Origin: Pseudoalteromonas rubra
Lineage (GTDB): Bacteria; Pseudomonadota; Gammaproteobacteria; Enterobacterales; Alteromonadaceae
Assembly: GCF_001482385.1 (NCBI RefSeq)
Contig: NZ_CP013611.1
Span: 4,161,501-4,225,500, forward strand
Length of the DNA stretch: 64,000 nt
Direction: 5' to 3'
The notes beneath the pieces were generated by a model. The model had not been told where the DNA came from, did no database searches, and saw nothing but the letters and a program-made list of their open reading frames with translations. Shown piece by piece: positions 18,395 to 27,690 of this stretch (the stretch's first letter is position 1; every line of letters starts with the position of its first letter). A program made the position numbers and the translations under genes.

Positions 18395-18541
18395 ATGAAA
18401 CTAAAAGTGAAAAAGCAAAAATTAAAAAATCTCGATGACACAATGAATATCAATGCGAAAGAAACCATGAAGATCGCCGGTGGCGGTACAGGCACTTCAG
18501 CTTTAAGTAGTTGCAGAGAAGTACCTTGCCAGACATTGTAA
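18395..18541 (+). CDS. double-glycine leader peptide with CX4C core, copy 3 (48 aa)
   Basis: A 48-residue peptide with AAAAGGAAATTGATT before its ATG. The leader keeps the MKLxxKKQxLKNL start and ends NINAKETMKIAGG, again matching Ile -12, Glu -8, Ile -4, Gly -2/-1. The core of 18 residues is different from copies 1 and 2 (starts GTGTSALSS) but keeps exactly CX4C (CREVPC, Cys40 and Cys45). A conserved leader with a variable core is what is expected of peptides handled by one common processing system. Lies 144 bp upstream of the duplicated region and the intact chemoreceptor. Confidence 0.75.
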   Translation: MKLKVKKQKLKNLDDTMNINAKETMKIAGGGTGTSALSSCREVPCQTL

Positions 18542-18557
18542 TAAGCAGGTGGATCTT

Positions 18558-18588
18558 TTTACTCTATACGCTTTTTATGTAGAGTAAA
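18558..18588 (+). terminator. hairpin after peptide copy 3
   Basis: TTTACTCTA (18558-18566) pairs with TAGAGTAAA (18580-18588), 9 bp, loop 13 bases, starting 16 bp after the stop codon. Confidence 0.4.
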
Positions 18589-18613
18589 TTATACACAGCT
18601 TACCACGCTTTTT

Positions 18614-18641
18614 AAATCGAGCCTGTGATATGGCTCGATTT
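18614..18641 (+). terminator. strong rho-independent terminator after peptide copy 3
   Basis: AAATCGAGCC pairs perfectly with GGCTCGATTT over 10 bp with an 8-base loop, ending in TTTGTT. It separates the peptide gene from the chemoreceptor. Confidence 0.75.
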
Positions 18642-18984
18642 GTTCTCCCAGCCAGTTAAAAATATTCAGGCTCACAGTCTACTTTTACTGGTCATACCTG
18701 ATTGACATCAAAACCCAATCATTAATTACTAGTATCAAAGTATTAAACGGTGTAGGTTGAACTTACATCTAATTAATTTTAATAACTAAATTCATGTCCA
18801 GGGTGCCGTGGTTTTGGAAGTCACACCTCCATAGTGTCTCGCTATTGTACTTTGACATGGTGTATTAGCTGCTGCTGACGTACCAAACTTATGATTATCA
18901 TAGGGTTTAGTCACAGTGGCTGTGGTTTGTATTGACCTATTCTCCCTGCCCGGAATAGGTTTGCTTTGTACTGTAGGAGTTCAC

Positions 18985-21291
18985 GTGCAATTAAAAAACC
19001 GTCTGAGTATCGTTGCTGTTCTGCTTGCTGTTATCCCTTTACTTATTACTTGTTTTGTTATCGGTGTTTTGGCCTATCAGGAAGGAAAGGCCGCCGTGTC
19101 GAAGGAAATTGAGAATAACCTGGTTTCACGTCGTAACGCGATGCAAGCTCAGGTTGAACGTTATTTTAAAACTATCTCGGATCAGGTGGTAACACTGGCG
19201 GGATCCACGATGGTGGTTGACGCCAGTCGGGCTTTTTCAGCTGCGTTTGCGAGTTATCCGCACGCCCGGGGGGCTGAATTATCTCTGAGCCGTTTTTATG
19301 AAATTCAGTTTCTTGACCAATACAGACAAAAGAACCCGGGTGACAGTCTCAGTGCGAGTAGCCTGTTTACGCGACTGAGCCCGACAGCGCGTGGGCTTCA
19401 AAGTCACTATATTGCAGCCAACCCCAACCCGCTTGGGAGCAAAGATCAACTGCTGGATGCGGGGGATAACAGTACCTATAGCGCCGTGCACCGCCGTTAT
19501 CACAAAGCACTGCGCGAGTTTCAGGCACGTTTTGGCTTCTACGATATATTTATTACCAACCCTCAGGGAGATGTGGTGTATTCCGTATTTAAGGAGTTGG
19601 ACTTTGCAACGTCACTGACCAATGGTCCATTTCGGGAGTCTGGTTTGGCACGTGCCTATGAGGCTGCTCGTATCCAGCATGTGCGCGAAGGACACTTTGT
19701 CGACTTTAGTCCCTATATGCCGTCTTATAATGCTGCGGCAGGGTTTATCAGTTCTGCGATTTTGGCTGATGACGGCACTTTGCTCGGTACTTTAATATTC
19801 CAACTGCCTGTGGATGAAATTAACCGTATGTTGACACTGAATGAGCAATGGCATGAGCAAGGGCTGGGCGAAAGTGGCGAGCTTTATCTGGTCAACCAAA
19901 ACAAGATGTTGCTAAATAACAGTCGGTTTTTTGTGGAAGATCCGGGTGGTTTTATTGCGCAGCTTAGGTCATTTGATGTTGACAAAGACATGGTTGATAA
20001 CATTGAACAGCAACATACCACGATAGGCACATTGCGAATTGACTCCCCAGGCACCCGGGCTGCGCTGTCAGGTCAAAGTGGCTTTGCTATTTTCTCTGAC
20101 TACCGGGCTGTCTCTGTGGCATCGGCCTACGCACCGCTGGAAATCGACGGGCTACACTGGGCGATCGTGAGCGAAATTGATGAAAGCGAAGCGTTCGCCA
20201 TGATTTCCGAGTTGAAATACTCTGTGCTTCGCTCCTCGGTGTTATTTGTGTCTGTGGCGGCAATTATAGCCAGTGTGGTGGGCTTTTTTGTTGCTAACCG
20301 GGTTACGCGGCCTGTTGTTGCCGCCAGTAAAGCGATCCGTGGCATCGCAGATAATAACGATTTCAGGTTACGTGCACCCGATGAAGGAGATGATGAAATC
20401 CGCGACTTAAGCCGTTCGGTAAATAGCTTGGTTGAGCGGCTACAACATAACTTTGCTGACTTATTGCACAGTGCTCATACGCTCAAAGAAATGTCCACAG
20501 CGTTGTCAGAGCGGGTTGCGGGGCTGATTGATGGGGTGAATAAACAATCTCAGGATTGCGAGCAATCGGCGACTGCCGGACAGCAAATGCAGCACACGGT
20601 TCAGGAGGTGGCAAGCAGTGCACTGAATACTTCGGAGCAGACTCAGCAGGTGAGTACTCTGACTTCTCAGACCAATCAGCTGGTGGAGCACTGTGCTGAT
20701 GTCTCGGAACAGCTGGCCGAGGAGATGGATAAAGTCGGGGAAGTTATGAATGGGTTGTCGTCTCAGAGTGAGCAGATAGGCAGTGTACTGGACGTGATCC
20801 AGGCCATTGCAGAACAAACCAACTTATTGGCATTGAATGCGGCTATTGAGGCGGCGCGAGCCGGTGAGTCAGGCCGTGGGTTTGCGGTGGTCGCAGATGA
20901 AGTACGGGGTTTGGCTCAGCGTACTCAGCAGGCGACAGAAGAAATTGAACAGATGATCAAGGCGCTGCAAAGTGGGGTTGGTGAAGCACGGCAGTCAGTG
21001 CAACAAAGTCGTGAGCGTTCTGTCGATAATGCCCAAACATCTGAGCGGGCAAAGGGATCCCTGAGCGATGTGTCTGATGCGATTGAACAGATTGTGGCTA
21101 TGAATACACAGGTGGCGACTGCGGCAGAGGAGCAGTCGGCGGTGGTTGCGCAGATCAGCCAGGCCATCAGTGCCATCAGCGAAGAAGCCAATGGTAATTT
21201 AGAACGTAGCCAGGATATTGACGACCGATCACAACATCTGGCGAAGTTGGCCGTACAATTAGACGACATTCTGGCGCGTTATCAAGTGTGA
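18985..21291 (+). CDS. methyl-accepting chemotaxis protein with large periplasmic sensor
   Basis: A 768-residue chemoreceptor. TM1 is residues ~8-30 ([21 protein letters not shown]). A periplasmic sensor of about 380 residues follows (Cache-like fold by length and layout), then TM2 ([19 protein letters not shown], ~418-436), HAMP (to ~490) and the cytoplasmic signalling bundle with the hairpin tip [19 protein letters not shown] at about 610-628 and [18 protein letters not shown] after it. It clusters with CheA/CheW at the inner membrane and biases flagellar or pilus motility. GTG 18985 is chosen over TTG/ATG further upstream (frame open from 18916) because AGGAG lies 6 bases before it and the membrane helix follows directly. 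The gene and its upstream region are the source or sister of the decayed copy at 17448. Confidence 0.9.
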   Translation: MQLKNRLSIVAVLLAVIPLLITCFVIGVLAYQEGKAAVSKEIENNLVSRRNAMQAQVERYFKTISDQVVTLAGSTMVVDASRAFSAAFASYPHARGAELSLSRFYEIQFLDQYRQKNPGDSLSASSLFTRLSPTARGLQSHYIAANPNPLGSKDQLLDAGDNSTYSAVHRRYHKALREFQARFGFYDIFITNPQGDVVYSVFKELDFATSLTNGPFRESGLARAYEAARIQHVREGHFVDFSPYMPSYNAAAGFISSAILADDGTLLGTLIFQLPVDEINRMLTLNEQWHEQGLGESGELYLVNQNKMLLNNSRFFVEDPGGFIAQLRSFDVDKDMVDNIEQQHTTIGTLRIDSPGTRAALSGQSGFAIFSDYRAVSVASAYAPLEIDGLHWAIVSEIDESEAFAMISELKYSVLRSSVLFVSVAAIIASVVGFFVANRVTRPVVAASKAIRGIADNNDFRLRAPDEGDDEIRDLSRSVNSLVERLQHNFADLLHSAHTLKEMSTALSERVAGLIDGVNKQSQDCEQSATAGQQMQHTVQEVASSALNTSEQTQQVSTLTSQTNQLVEHCADVSEQLAEEMDKVGEVMNGLSSQSEQIGSVLDVIQAIAEQTNLLALNAAIEAARAGESGRGFAVVADEVRGLAQRTQQATEEIEQMIKALQSGVGEARQSVQQSRERSVDNAQTSERAKGSLSDVSDAIEQIVAMNTQVATAAEEQSAVVAQISQAISAISEEANGNLERSQDIDDRSQHLAKLAVQLDDILARYQV

Positions 21292-21343
21292 TTTTTTCAC
21301 ATCATCCAGAGCACAGTGAGCGGGTGCCAAATACTGTACCGGC

Positions 21344-22057
21344 TCACCTCTTATTACGGGGAGGATCTTTGGTGATATAGGAGGTTTCACCCATAGGTCG
21401 GTATTGACTGGGTTTATCTATCTGAATGGCAGCCAGACGTTGATATAAATGGGGGATCAGCAAGTGCGTAAAGCGACCACCATCATGCACTGTGCTGTCC
21501 AGCCAGACATTGAGCTCAGCAGGGTCGGGTGGCAGGATCAGAGGACTGGCTTTATCATGATAGCGGCGCAACTTAGGGTGCGCTGGCAAGGTGATGACTG
21601 AGCAGGAGTAGTGCTTTTGCCCGCTGTCCGGGTGGTACCATACCTTATATAACCCGCCTAAACATAACGCTCCGTCTGCGGCGATAAAATCGTAATAATG
21701 TTGTGGTTTACCTTGTGCAAACTGGGTTTCGCCAAAGCCTTTTACCACGATAATACAGCGGCTGTAGTGAAACGGCTGATAGGCAGCACTGCCTTTGACA
21801 TGCAGTTTGTCATAGCGGCTATTGAATGAGGTATATTTGGATGGCTTAAAGCCTCGCCCGGGCTGTGGTTCCAGTAACAGCCACCAGGTTGCGTTGCTGA
21901 GCTGTCGCTGGCCATTCTCTTCATGAACAATACTGATGCTGTCAGTCGCTTTTTTAAAACGACCAAAGTGCATTGTCTCTTTAGGGTTTGCAATACCTAA
22001 CCCTGCTAATACCTCGATCACAAAAGGATCATCGGTGATATTTAATCGTCCACACAT
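21344..22057 (-). CDS. SRAP domain protein (YedK/HMCES type), divergent
   Basis: A 237-residue member of the SOS response-associated peptidase family, which forms a covalent DNA-protein crosslink with abasic sites in single-stranded DNA through the N-terminal Cys. The key residues are present: Cys2 (MCGRLN, after Met removal), Asn79 (SFNSRYDKL), Glu110 (KGFGET) and His167 (RRYHDKASPLIL). The usual GFYEW around the Glu is here GFGET, so the pocket is unusual, and the C-terminus is longer than the motif region. It is divergent from the SOS-controlled imuA operon 180 bp away; no second LexA box was seen on its side. It is convergent with the chemoreceptor gene. Confidence 0.85.
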   Translation of the reverse strand: MCGRLNITDDPFVIEVLAGLGIANPKETMHFGRFKKATDSISIVHEENGQRQLSNATWWLLLEPQPGRGFKPSKYTSFNSRYDKLHVKGSAAYQPFHYSRCIIVVKGFGETQFAQGKPQHYYDFIAADGALCLGGLYKVWYHPDSGQKHYSCSVITLPAHPKLRRYHDKASPLILPPDPAELNVWLDSTVHDGGRFTHLLIPHLYQRLAAIQIDKPSQYRPMGETSYITKDPPRNKR

Positions 22058-22206
22058 ACTATGCTCCTGTTGTCTTAATTACTTTAGCTGACTTTGATTG
22101 TAACTGCTTGATCTGAATTAAGTGTTTTATGCTTTTCGGATGCCTGAACACGCCTGCTTAGTACGCGTTACTTACTGCATGCTTGCACTTTGCTCAACAG
22201 TAATTA

Positions 22207-22226
22207 TACTGTATAAATATACAGTT
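22207..22226 (+). promoter_or_regulatory. LexA (SOS) box controlling imuA-imuB-dnaE2
   Basis: The 16-base core CTGTATAAATATACAG at 22209-22224 is a near-perfect inverted repeat matching the gammaproteobacterial LexA operator CTGT-N8-ACAG. It ends 13 bp before the imuA start codon, so LexA binding would block transcription directly. Confidence 0.95.
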
Positions 22227-22237
22227 TGGGGTGTGCT

Positions 22238-22933
22238 ATGAGTAATTTAATCGAACTATTAGAGCGTCAGGATCTGGTATGGCAGGGGGCAGGGCTTGTA
22301 AAGCGTCAACAGCAAAGTTGGGCTGTCACTGCGACGGGGTTTGCTGAATTAGACAAACATCTGCAGGGCGGATTTCCTAAAGTGGGTGTGGTTGATTTAC
22401 ATACAGAGCTGGGGATTGGTGAACTCAGGTTGTTATTACCCAGCCTGGTACAACAAGATGGCCTGACTGCGGTCATTGCGCCTCCAGCGCGACTGAATGC
22501 TGATGCATTACAACGTACCGGAATGGACACCAGTAAACTCCTGGAGATCACGCCTGGATCTCCACAGGAAGCATTGTGGGCCGCTGAACAATGCTTAAAA
22601 AGCGGTGCCTGTAACAGTGTGTTGCTATGGCATGGCGAATTACAGGTACATCAGGTAAAACGTTTACAACTGGCAGCTAACACGGGTGAAGCGTGCCTGT
22701 ATTTGCTGCGTCATGAACACCATTGCCAGGGGACGTTGCCGGTGTCTTTAAGTCTGGGCCTTAGCCCACATGCAAGTGGCCTGAATATCACCATCAAAAA
22801 GCGTCGAGGTGGCTGGGCTCAGTCCCGGTTTGCATTGGATATGTCATCGCACTGGCCTGAATTGACTGAGCACTTCCATACTCAGCGCAAAGAAATACCA
22901 GATGCAGTGCAGCAGTATCGTACTGGCGGATAG
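22238..22933 (+). CDS. imuA: translesion synthesis-associated protein ImuA
   Basis: A 231-residue protein of the ImuA (SulA/RecA-like) family, first gene of the SOS mutagenesis cassette. It begins MSNLIELLERQDLVWQG and has the RecA-like start FAELDKHLQGGFPKVGVVDL, but the P-loop position reads TELGIGELRLL, so ATP binding is not evident. In characterised cassettes ImuA supports the ImuB/DnaE2 mutasome. ATG 22238 is preferred to the in-frame TTG 22226, which lies inside the LexA box. imuB starts 5 bp after its stop. Expected only after DNA damage. Confidence 0.9.
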   Translation: MSNLIELLERQDLVWQGAGLVKRQQQSWAVTATGFAELDKHLQGGFPKVGVVDLHTELGIGELRLLLPSLVQQDGLTAVIAPPARLNADALQRTGMDTSKLLEITPGSPQEALWAAEQCLKSGACNSVLLWHGELQVHQVKRLQLAANTGEACLYLLRHEHHCQGTLPVSLSLGLSPHASGLNITIKKRRGGWAQSRFALDMSSHWPELTEHFHTQRKEIPDAVQQYRTGG

Positions 22934-22938
22934 TAACC

Positions 22939-24411
22939 ATGACTTTGTGGTTGTATTTACATTTTCCTGCTATCCAGCTCGATAAGCTGAAAATCGCAGC
23001 GCAGGCGCAAAAACCGGATGCTCAACAGTCCGTTGAGGTATTCGCTGCATCATCCCGGCCTTGTATTGTTGTGGGAGGGCGAGATAACACAGTGATGCAG
23101 CTGGATCAGGCTGCTATGCAGCTGGGGGTTTCAGCCGGTATGGGGCTGGCTGGCGCGGCAGCACGCAGCCGCGATCTGCTTGTGCACCCCTATGATGAAG
23201 TGGATGAAAGCAGGACTATGCGTGAAATTGCCCAGTGGCTGTATCTGATCACTGCTGATATTGCCTTATTTGCACCTCAGGGGCTTTTGTTGAAAGTCAG
23301 TGGCATGCTGGCTATGTATCGCGATTTATCTCACTACCTGGCTACGCTGCGTGCACACCTGGATACTCAGTCATTCAGTTACCGGTATGCGTGCGGTTAC
23401 TCCCCGGAAGCTGCCCGGCTGTTGGCACAGCATCATGGTGCATTAGTGAGTCAGGACTCTGCTGTGCTTGAAAGCGCTTTGCATGACCTGCCTTTGACGG
23501 CTTTATCACTGCCCTCAAAGCAGCTTGAACGGTTACGGCGGGTGGGATTTAAAACTGTGGCCGATTTATTTGCCTTACCTTTAGTCGAGCTGGGTAAACG
23601 CTTTGATTGCGAGTTGGTGCAGTATGTGTCCAGGTTACGGGGCAAAGTGCCTCATCCAGTGACTTTTTATCAGCCAGAGCCTGAATTTGAGCGTCATTTG
23701 TCTCTGTTATATGACATAGAAAACCTCGATTGGTTAAACAAACCGTTACTTAAGCTTTTGGTACAACAGGAGCAGTTCTTACGTTTGCGCAATCGTCATG
23801 CCAGACAATTAACACTGACCCTGTATCAACGTGATGCTGAACCGCAGGTACTGGAAATCGGTCGCGCAGAAGGCACAGATCGCGCTGATCTCTGGCTAAC
23901 CTTATGTGATCTCAAGTTGAGTAATGTGACACTCCATGGTCCGGTACAGGCGATAGGGTTAAAAGTGACCGAGATGAGCCAGCCTGATGAACTGATGCCT
24001 GACTTATTTACCGAGCGGCGCGGCACCATGACACCTGCCGGGTTGGTTGCGTTATTACAAGCTAAATTAGGAGAGCAGGCAGTACAGGGGCTGACTGTGT
24101 GCGATGACCTGCGTCCTGAACTGGCAAGCGGATATTGTACCCCACTGAGTACGCCGGGCACGCCTTTGTTGGAGAAGTCTGGCAGGCTTCCTGCTACTGA
24201 TTATCTTCGGCCCGCCTTTTTATTACCGATCACGCAGCCTTTGCAACATAAGGTGACTGTCCATCTCGGGCCTGAGCGGATCTGTACCGGCTGGTGGGAT
24301 GCACATGGAGTCGAGCGTGATTATTTTGTTGCTCAGGATGAGCAGGGGCGTTGGTTGTGGGTATTCAGAGATCGCCAGCAACGGTGGTTTTGCCACGGAG
24401 TTTTCAGCTGA
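22939..24411 (+). CDS. imuB: ImuB, catalytically inactive Y-family polymerase homologue
   Basis: A 490-residue Y-family-like protein. The first beta strand reads LYLHFPAIQLD where active Y polymerases have a VDMD-type metal site, and the second site reads APQGLLLKVSG without the Asp-Glu pair, so it should not synthesise DNA. The fold is otherwise kept (GYSPEAARLLAQ, LKRVGFKTVADLFALPL-type helix-hairpin region at LERLRRVGFKTVADLFALPL). MPDLFTERRG near residue 355 is a possible sliding-clamp binding motif (inference). In known cassettes ImuB brings DnaE2 to the clamp. Its stop codon overlaps the dnaE2 start (TGATG), implying translational coupling. Confidence 0.92.
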   Translation: MTLWLYLHFPAIQLDKLKIAAQAQKPDAQQSVEVFAASSRPCIVVGGRDNTVMQLDQAAMQLGVSAGMGLAGAAARSRDLLVHPYDEVDESRTMREIAQWLYLITADIALFAPQGLLLKVSGMLAMYRDLSHYLATLRAHLDTQSFSYRYACGYSPEAARLLAQHHGALVSQDSAVLESALHDLPLTALSLPSKQLERLRRVGFKTVADLFALPLVELGKRFDCELVQYVSRLRGKVPHPVTFYQPEPEFERHLSLLYDIENLDWLNKPLLKLLVQQEQFLRLRNRHARQLTLTLYQRDAEPQVLEIGRAEGTDRADLWLTLCDLKLSNVTLHGPVQAIGLKVTEMSQPDELMPDLFTERRGTMTPAGLVALLQAKLGEQAVQGLTVCDDLRPELASGYCTPLSTPGTPLLEKSGRLPATDYLRPAFLLPITQPLQHKVTVHLGPERICTGWWDAHGVERDYFVAQDEQGRWLWVFRDRQQRWFCHGVFS

Positions 24412-27400
24412 TGGCCGCGCATAAACCTACCATGTTCACACTGCCTGCTGCGCGTTCAGAGAATGAACAGCAAGCTCTTCAGCGTGCAGGGGAGCCACCA
24501 GGAGGCACTAAGCAACCTGGCTACGCAGAGCTGTTTTGTCAAACTAACTTCTCTTTTTTACAAGGGGCATCCCGGCCGGAAGAGCTGGTGAGACAGGCCG
24601 ATTTCCTTGCCTATACTGCGCTGGCTATCACTGACGAATGTTCGCTGGCTGGGGTGGTGAGAGCCTATACACTGATTAAAAACCAGCAATTGGATTTACA
24701 ACTGATAGTAGGCAGTCTGATGCGTTTTGAAACGCTGGAGGTGGTGTTGTTATGCCCGGATAAAGCGGCATATAGTGAACTGTGCCGGGTGATCACCAAT
24801 GCCCGGCGACGCGCTGAGAAAGGCCATTATCGGTTAGCGGAATGGGATTTATTGTCGTTACGTCATTGTTTGCTTATCTGGTTGCCAGCAGGCAATGAGC
24901 AGGATGAGCAGTGGGGTGCCTGGCTGGCACGTCATCATGAAGGCCGCAGCTGGTTAGGTATACAGCGACATTTAGTCAATCAGGAACAGCGTTTTATTCA
25001 CCATTGTGAAACGCTGGCAGCACGGTATCAATTGCCTGTCACGGCGTGTGGCGGAGTAGTAATGCACCACAGTGAGCGGCTTAGGTTGCAGCATACGTTG
25101 ACGGCGATTCGGCTGAATCAGCCGATTGAGCAAGTTAAAGGCGCATTGCTGGCGAATGCTGAGCGGGCACTGCGTAGCCGGGAAAAACTGAGTAAGTTGT
25201 TTAAGACCCCCTGGCTGGCTGAGTCGTTGCGTATTGCAAAGCGGTGTACCTTTGATTTGGGAGCGCTGCGTTATCAGTATCCAGCGGAGCTGGTTCCTGA
25301 AGGCAAAACGGCTATGCAGCATTTACGTGAGTTGGTAGAGGTCGGGCAGCAACGGCGCTTTGAGCAAGGCATCCCTGATGAAATTGCTCAGACCATAGAC
25401 AAAGAGCTTGCACTGATTGAGGAGCTAGACTACCCCTATTTTTTCCTTACCATTCATGATCTGGTGTGCTTTGCGCGTAGCAAAGGGATTTTGTATCAGG
25501 GACGAGGCTCGGCGGCCAACTCTGTGGTGTGCTATTGTCTGGAGATCACTGCGGTTGACCCCCGTCAGGTGTCGGTGTTGTTCGAGCGCTTTATCAGTAA
25601 AGAGCGCAATGAGCCGCCAGACATAGACGTTGATTTTGAACATGAGCGCCGCGAAGAGGTGATCCAATACATTTATCACAAGTATGGCCGTAAACGTGCT
25701 GCACTGGCTGCAACGGTGATCAGTTATCGCTTTAAAAGTGCAGTCAGAGATGTAGGTAAAGCCCTGGGGATTGAAGCGGCTCAGCTTGATTACTTCATTC
25801 GCAATGTCAATCGCCGTGATCGGGGGCAAAACTGGCAGACCCAGTTAGCTGAGCTGGGCTTGCAGCCAGAGTCGCTCAAAGGGCAGCAATTTATTTCGCT
25901 GGTCGAAGAAATCATGGGTTTTCCCCGCCATCTTTCACAGCATGTGGGAGGCTTTGTGATCTCGGCTGGCCCTTTGCATGATCTGGTCCCCATAGAAAAT
26001 GCAGCCATGGCGGAGCGCACGGTTATTCAGTGGGATAAAGACGATCTGGAAAGCCTCAAATTACTTAAAGTGGATGTGCTGGCGTTGGGTATGCTGAGTG
26101 CCATTCGTAAAACGTTTACGCTCATTGCACAGCATACATCAAGGCAGCTGGATCTGGCTGAATTAACCCGTATGGGTGACGATCCTCAGGTCTATAAAAT
26201 GCTTCAGCGTGCAGATACCGTAGGCGTATTTCAGATAGAGTCCCGGGCGCAAATGAGCATGTTGCCCCGGTTGAAACCTAAGTGTTATTACGATTTGGTG
26301 ATCCAGATAGCCATTGTCAGGCCAGGGCCCATCCAGGGCGACATGGTACACCCTTTTCTGAAGCGCCGTAATGGCGAAGAAGACATCACTTACCCTTCGG
26401 AGTCTGTGAAAGCCGTGCTGTCACGTACCATGGGGGTACCTATCTTTCAGGAGCAGGTGATTAAGCTGGCGATGGTCGCAGCCGGGTTTTCAGGTGGTGA
26501 GGCAGATCAGCTGCGCCGGGCCATGGCTTCATGGAAAAAAAGCGGCGAACTGATGCAGTTTAAAGAGAAGCTGATCAACGGGATGCAGCAGCGGGGTTAT
26601 GAGGTCAGCTTTGCAGAACGTATTTTTGAGCAGATCTGCGGCTTTGGCGAGTATGGATTTCCGGAAAGTCATTCAGCCTCATTTGCTGTGCTGGCTTATG
26701 CATCAGCCTGGCTTAAGTACTATTATCCAGCCATGTTCTATACCGCTTTGCTGAACAGCCTGCCAATGGGATTTTACAGTGCTTCTCAGCTCATTCAGGA
26801 TGCCAGACGCCATCAGGTTGAGGTGCTGCCTGTGTGCGTGAATGCATCCGAGTATGATCATCATATTTTCCAACAGCACGACAGGTTTGCGCTCCGGCTT
26901 GGCCTGCGCCTGGTTAAAGGGTTACAGCGTAACAGCGCAGAGCAACTTCTGGCTGGTCGTCCTGACAATGGCTTTGCTGATATGCAAGCATTACAGCGCC
27001 TTGGGTTGCCTGGTAATGCATTGGAGAGTCTGGCATCTGCCAATGCACTTAAAGTGTTACAGGGCGACCGTTATGCCGCGCGTTGGGCGTTGATGGATCA
27101 GGAGCAGACGCTTCCTTTGTTTGCCGAGTCCTCAGTGGCTGAGGTGTCATCGTGTGCTTTTCAGCCGGATGATATGGATGATCTGGTGGAAGACTATGCT
27201 GCATTGGGACTTACCCTGGGAGAACATCCGGTGACTCTGCTTGATAATGCCGGTAAACTGGGCCGCTTTACTCGCATGACAGAGCTCAGTGCCTGCCGTC
27301 ATAAATCCCTGGTCACCGTAGTGGGGGTGGTCACTGGCAAACAGGCACCCGGCACAGCTGGTGGCGTGACCTTCTTTACGCTGGAAGATGATACAGGGAA

Positions 27401-27587
27401 TATCAATGTGGTGGTCTGGGCTGGTACGGCACGCGCTCAAAAGCAGGCGTATCTAAGCGCTAAATTACTAGAGGTAAAAGGGATTGTCGAAAAAGAAGGA
27501 GAGGTTATTCATGTCATTGCTGGCAGATTGATTGACCGTAGCGAGATCTTGGGCACGTTACACAGTAAATCACGCGATTTTCACTGA
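24411..27587 (+). CDS. dnaE2: error-prone DNA polymerase DnaE2
   Basis: A 1058-residue C-family polymerase, usual length for DnaE2. The PHP domain starts at about residue 38 (GYAELFCQTNFSFLQGAS, AITDECSLAGVVRAY). The polymerase core shows GRGSAANSVVCYCLEIT, the catalytic Asp cluster PDIDVDFE with Asp404, Asp406 and Asp408, and FPESHSASFAVLAYASAWLK. The C-terminus carries an OB fold (VTVVGVVTGKQAPG, FFTLEDDTGNINVVVW). It performs damage-induced mutagenic translesion synthesis with ImuA and ImuB. ATG 24411 overlaps the imuB stop by one base; the open frame continues upstream to 24351 but within imuB. An ATG at 24432 is a second choice. Confidence 0.95.
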   Translation: MAAHKPTMFTLPAARSENEQQALQRAGEPPGGTKQPGYAELFCQTNFSFLQGASRPEELVRQADFLAYTALAITDECSLAGVVRAYTLIKNQQLDLQLIVGSLMRFETLEVVLLCPDKAAYSELCRVITNARRRAEKGHYRLAEWDLLSLRHCLLIWLPAGNEQDEQWGAWLARHHEGRSWLGIQRHLVNQEQRFIHHCETLAARYQLPVTACGGVVMHHSERLRLQHTLTAIRLNQPIEQVKGALLANAERALRSREKLSKLFKTPWLAESLRIAKRCTFDLGALRYQYPAELVPEGKTAMQHLRELVEVGQQRRFEQGIPDEIAQTIDKELALIEELDYPYFFLTIHDLVCFARSKGILYQGRGSAANSVVCYCLEITAVDPRQVSVLFERFISKERNEPPDIDVDFEHERREEVIQYIYHKYGRKRAALAATVISYRFKSAVRDVGKALGIEAAQLDYFIRNVNRRDRGQNWQTQLAELGLQPESLKGQQFISLVEEIMGFPRHLSQHVGGFVISAGPLHDLVPIENAAMAERTVIQWDKDDLESLKLLKVDVLALGMLSAIRKTFTLIAQHTSRQLDLAELTRMGDDPQVYKMLQRADTVGVFQIESRAQMSMLPRLKPKCYYDLVIQIAIVRPGPIQGDMVHPFLKRRNGEEDITYPSESVKAVLSRTMGVPIFQEQVIKLAMVAAGFSGGEADQLRRAMASWKKSGELMQFKEKLINGMQQRGYEVSFAERIFEQICGFGEYGFPESHSASFAVLAYASAWLKYYYPAMFYTALLNSLPMGFYSASQLIQDARRHQVEVLPVCVNASEYDHHIFQQHDRFALRLGLRLVKGLQRNSAEQLLAGRPDNGFADMQALQRLGLPGNALESLASANALKVLQGDRYAARWALMDQEQTLPLFAESSVAEVSSCAFQPDDMDDLVEDYAALGLTLGEHPVTLLDNAGKLGRFTRMTELSACRHKSLVTVVGVVTGKQAPGTAGGVTFFTLEDDTGNINVVVWAGTARAQKQAYLSAKLLEVKGIVEKEGEVIHVIAGRLIDRSEILGTLHSKSRDFH

Positions 27588-27620
27588 GCGCATCATATGC
27601 AGCATAGAACTGGCGTTATA

Positions 27621-27652
27621 AATTAAAGGTAACCAACAGGTTACCTTTAATT
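27621..27652. terminator. bidirectional terminator between dnaE2 and the beta-helix gene
   Basis: AATTAAAGGTAACC pairs perfectly with GGTTACCTTTAATT over 14 bp, loop AACA, with A/T-rich ends on both sides. It lies between two convergent genes and can serve both. Confidence 0.85.
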
Positions 27653-27690
27653 ATTTGTCATTATCTGCCAGCTAGCAGCGTATACTGCAA

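Noticed and set aside
22226..22237. TTG 22226 as imuA start
   Set aside because: It lies within the LexA box and at the likely promoter, while ATG 22238 matches the family N-terminus.
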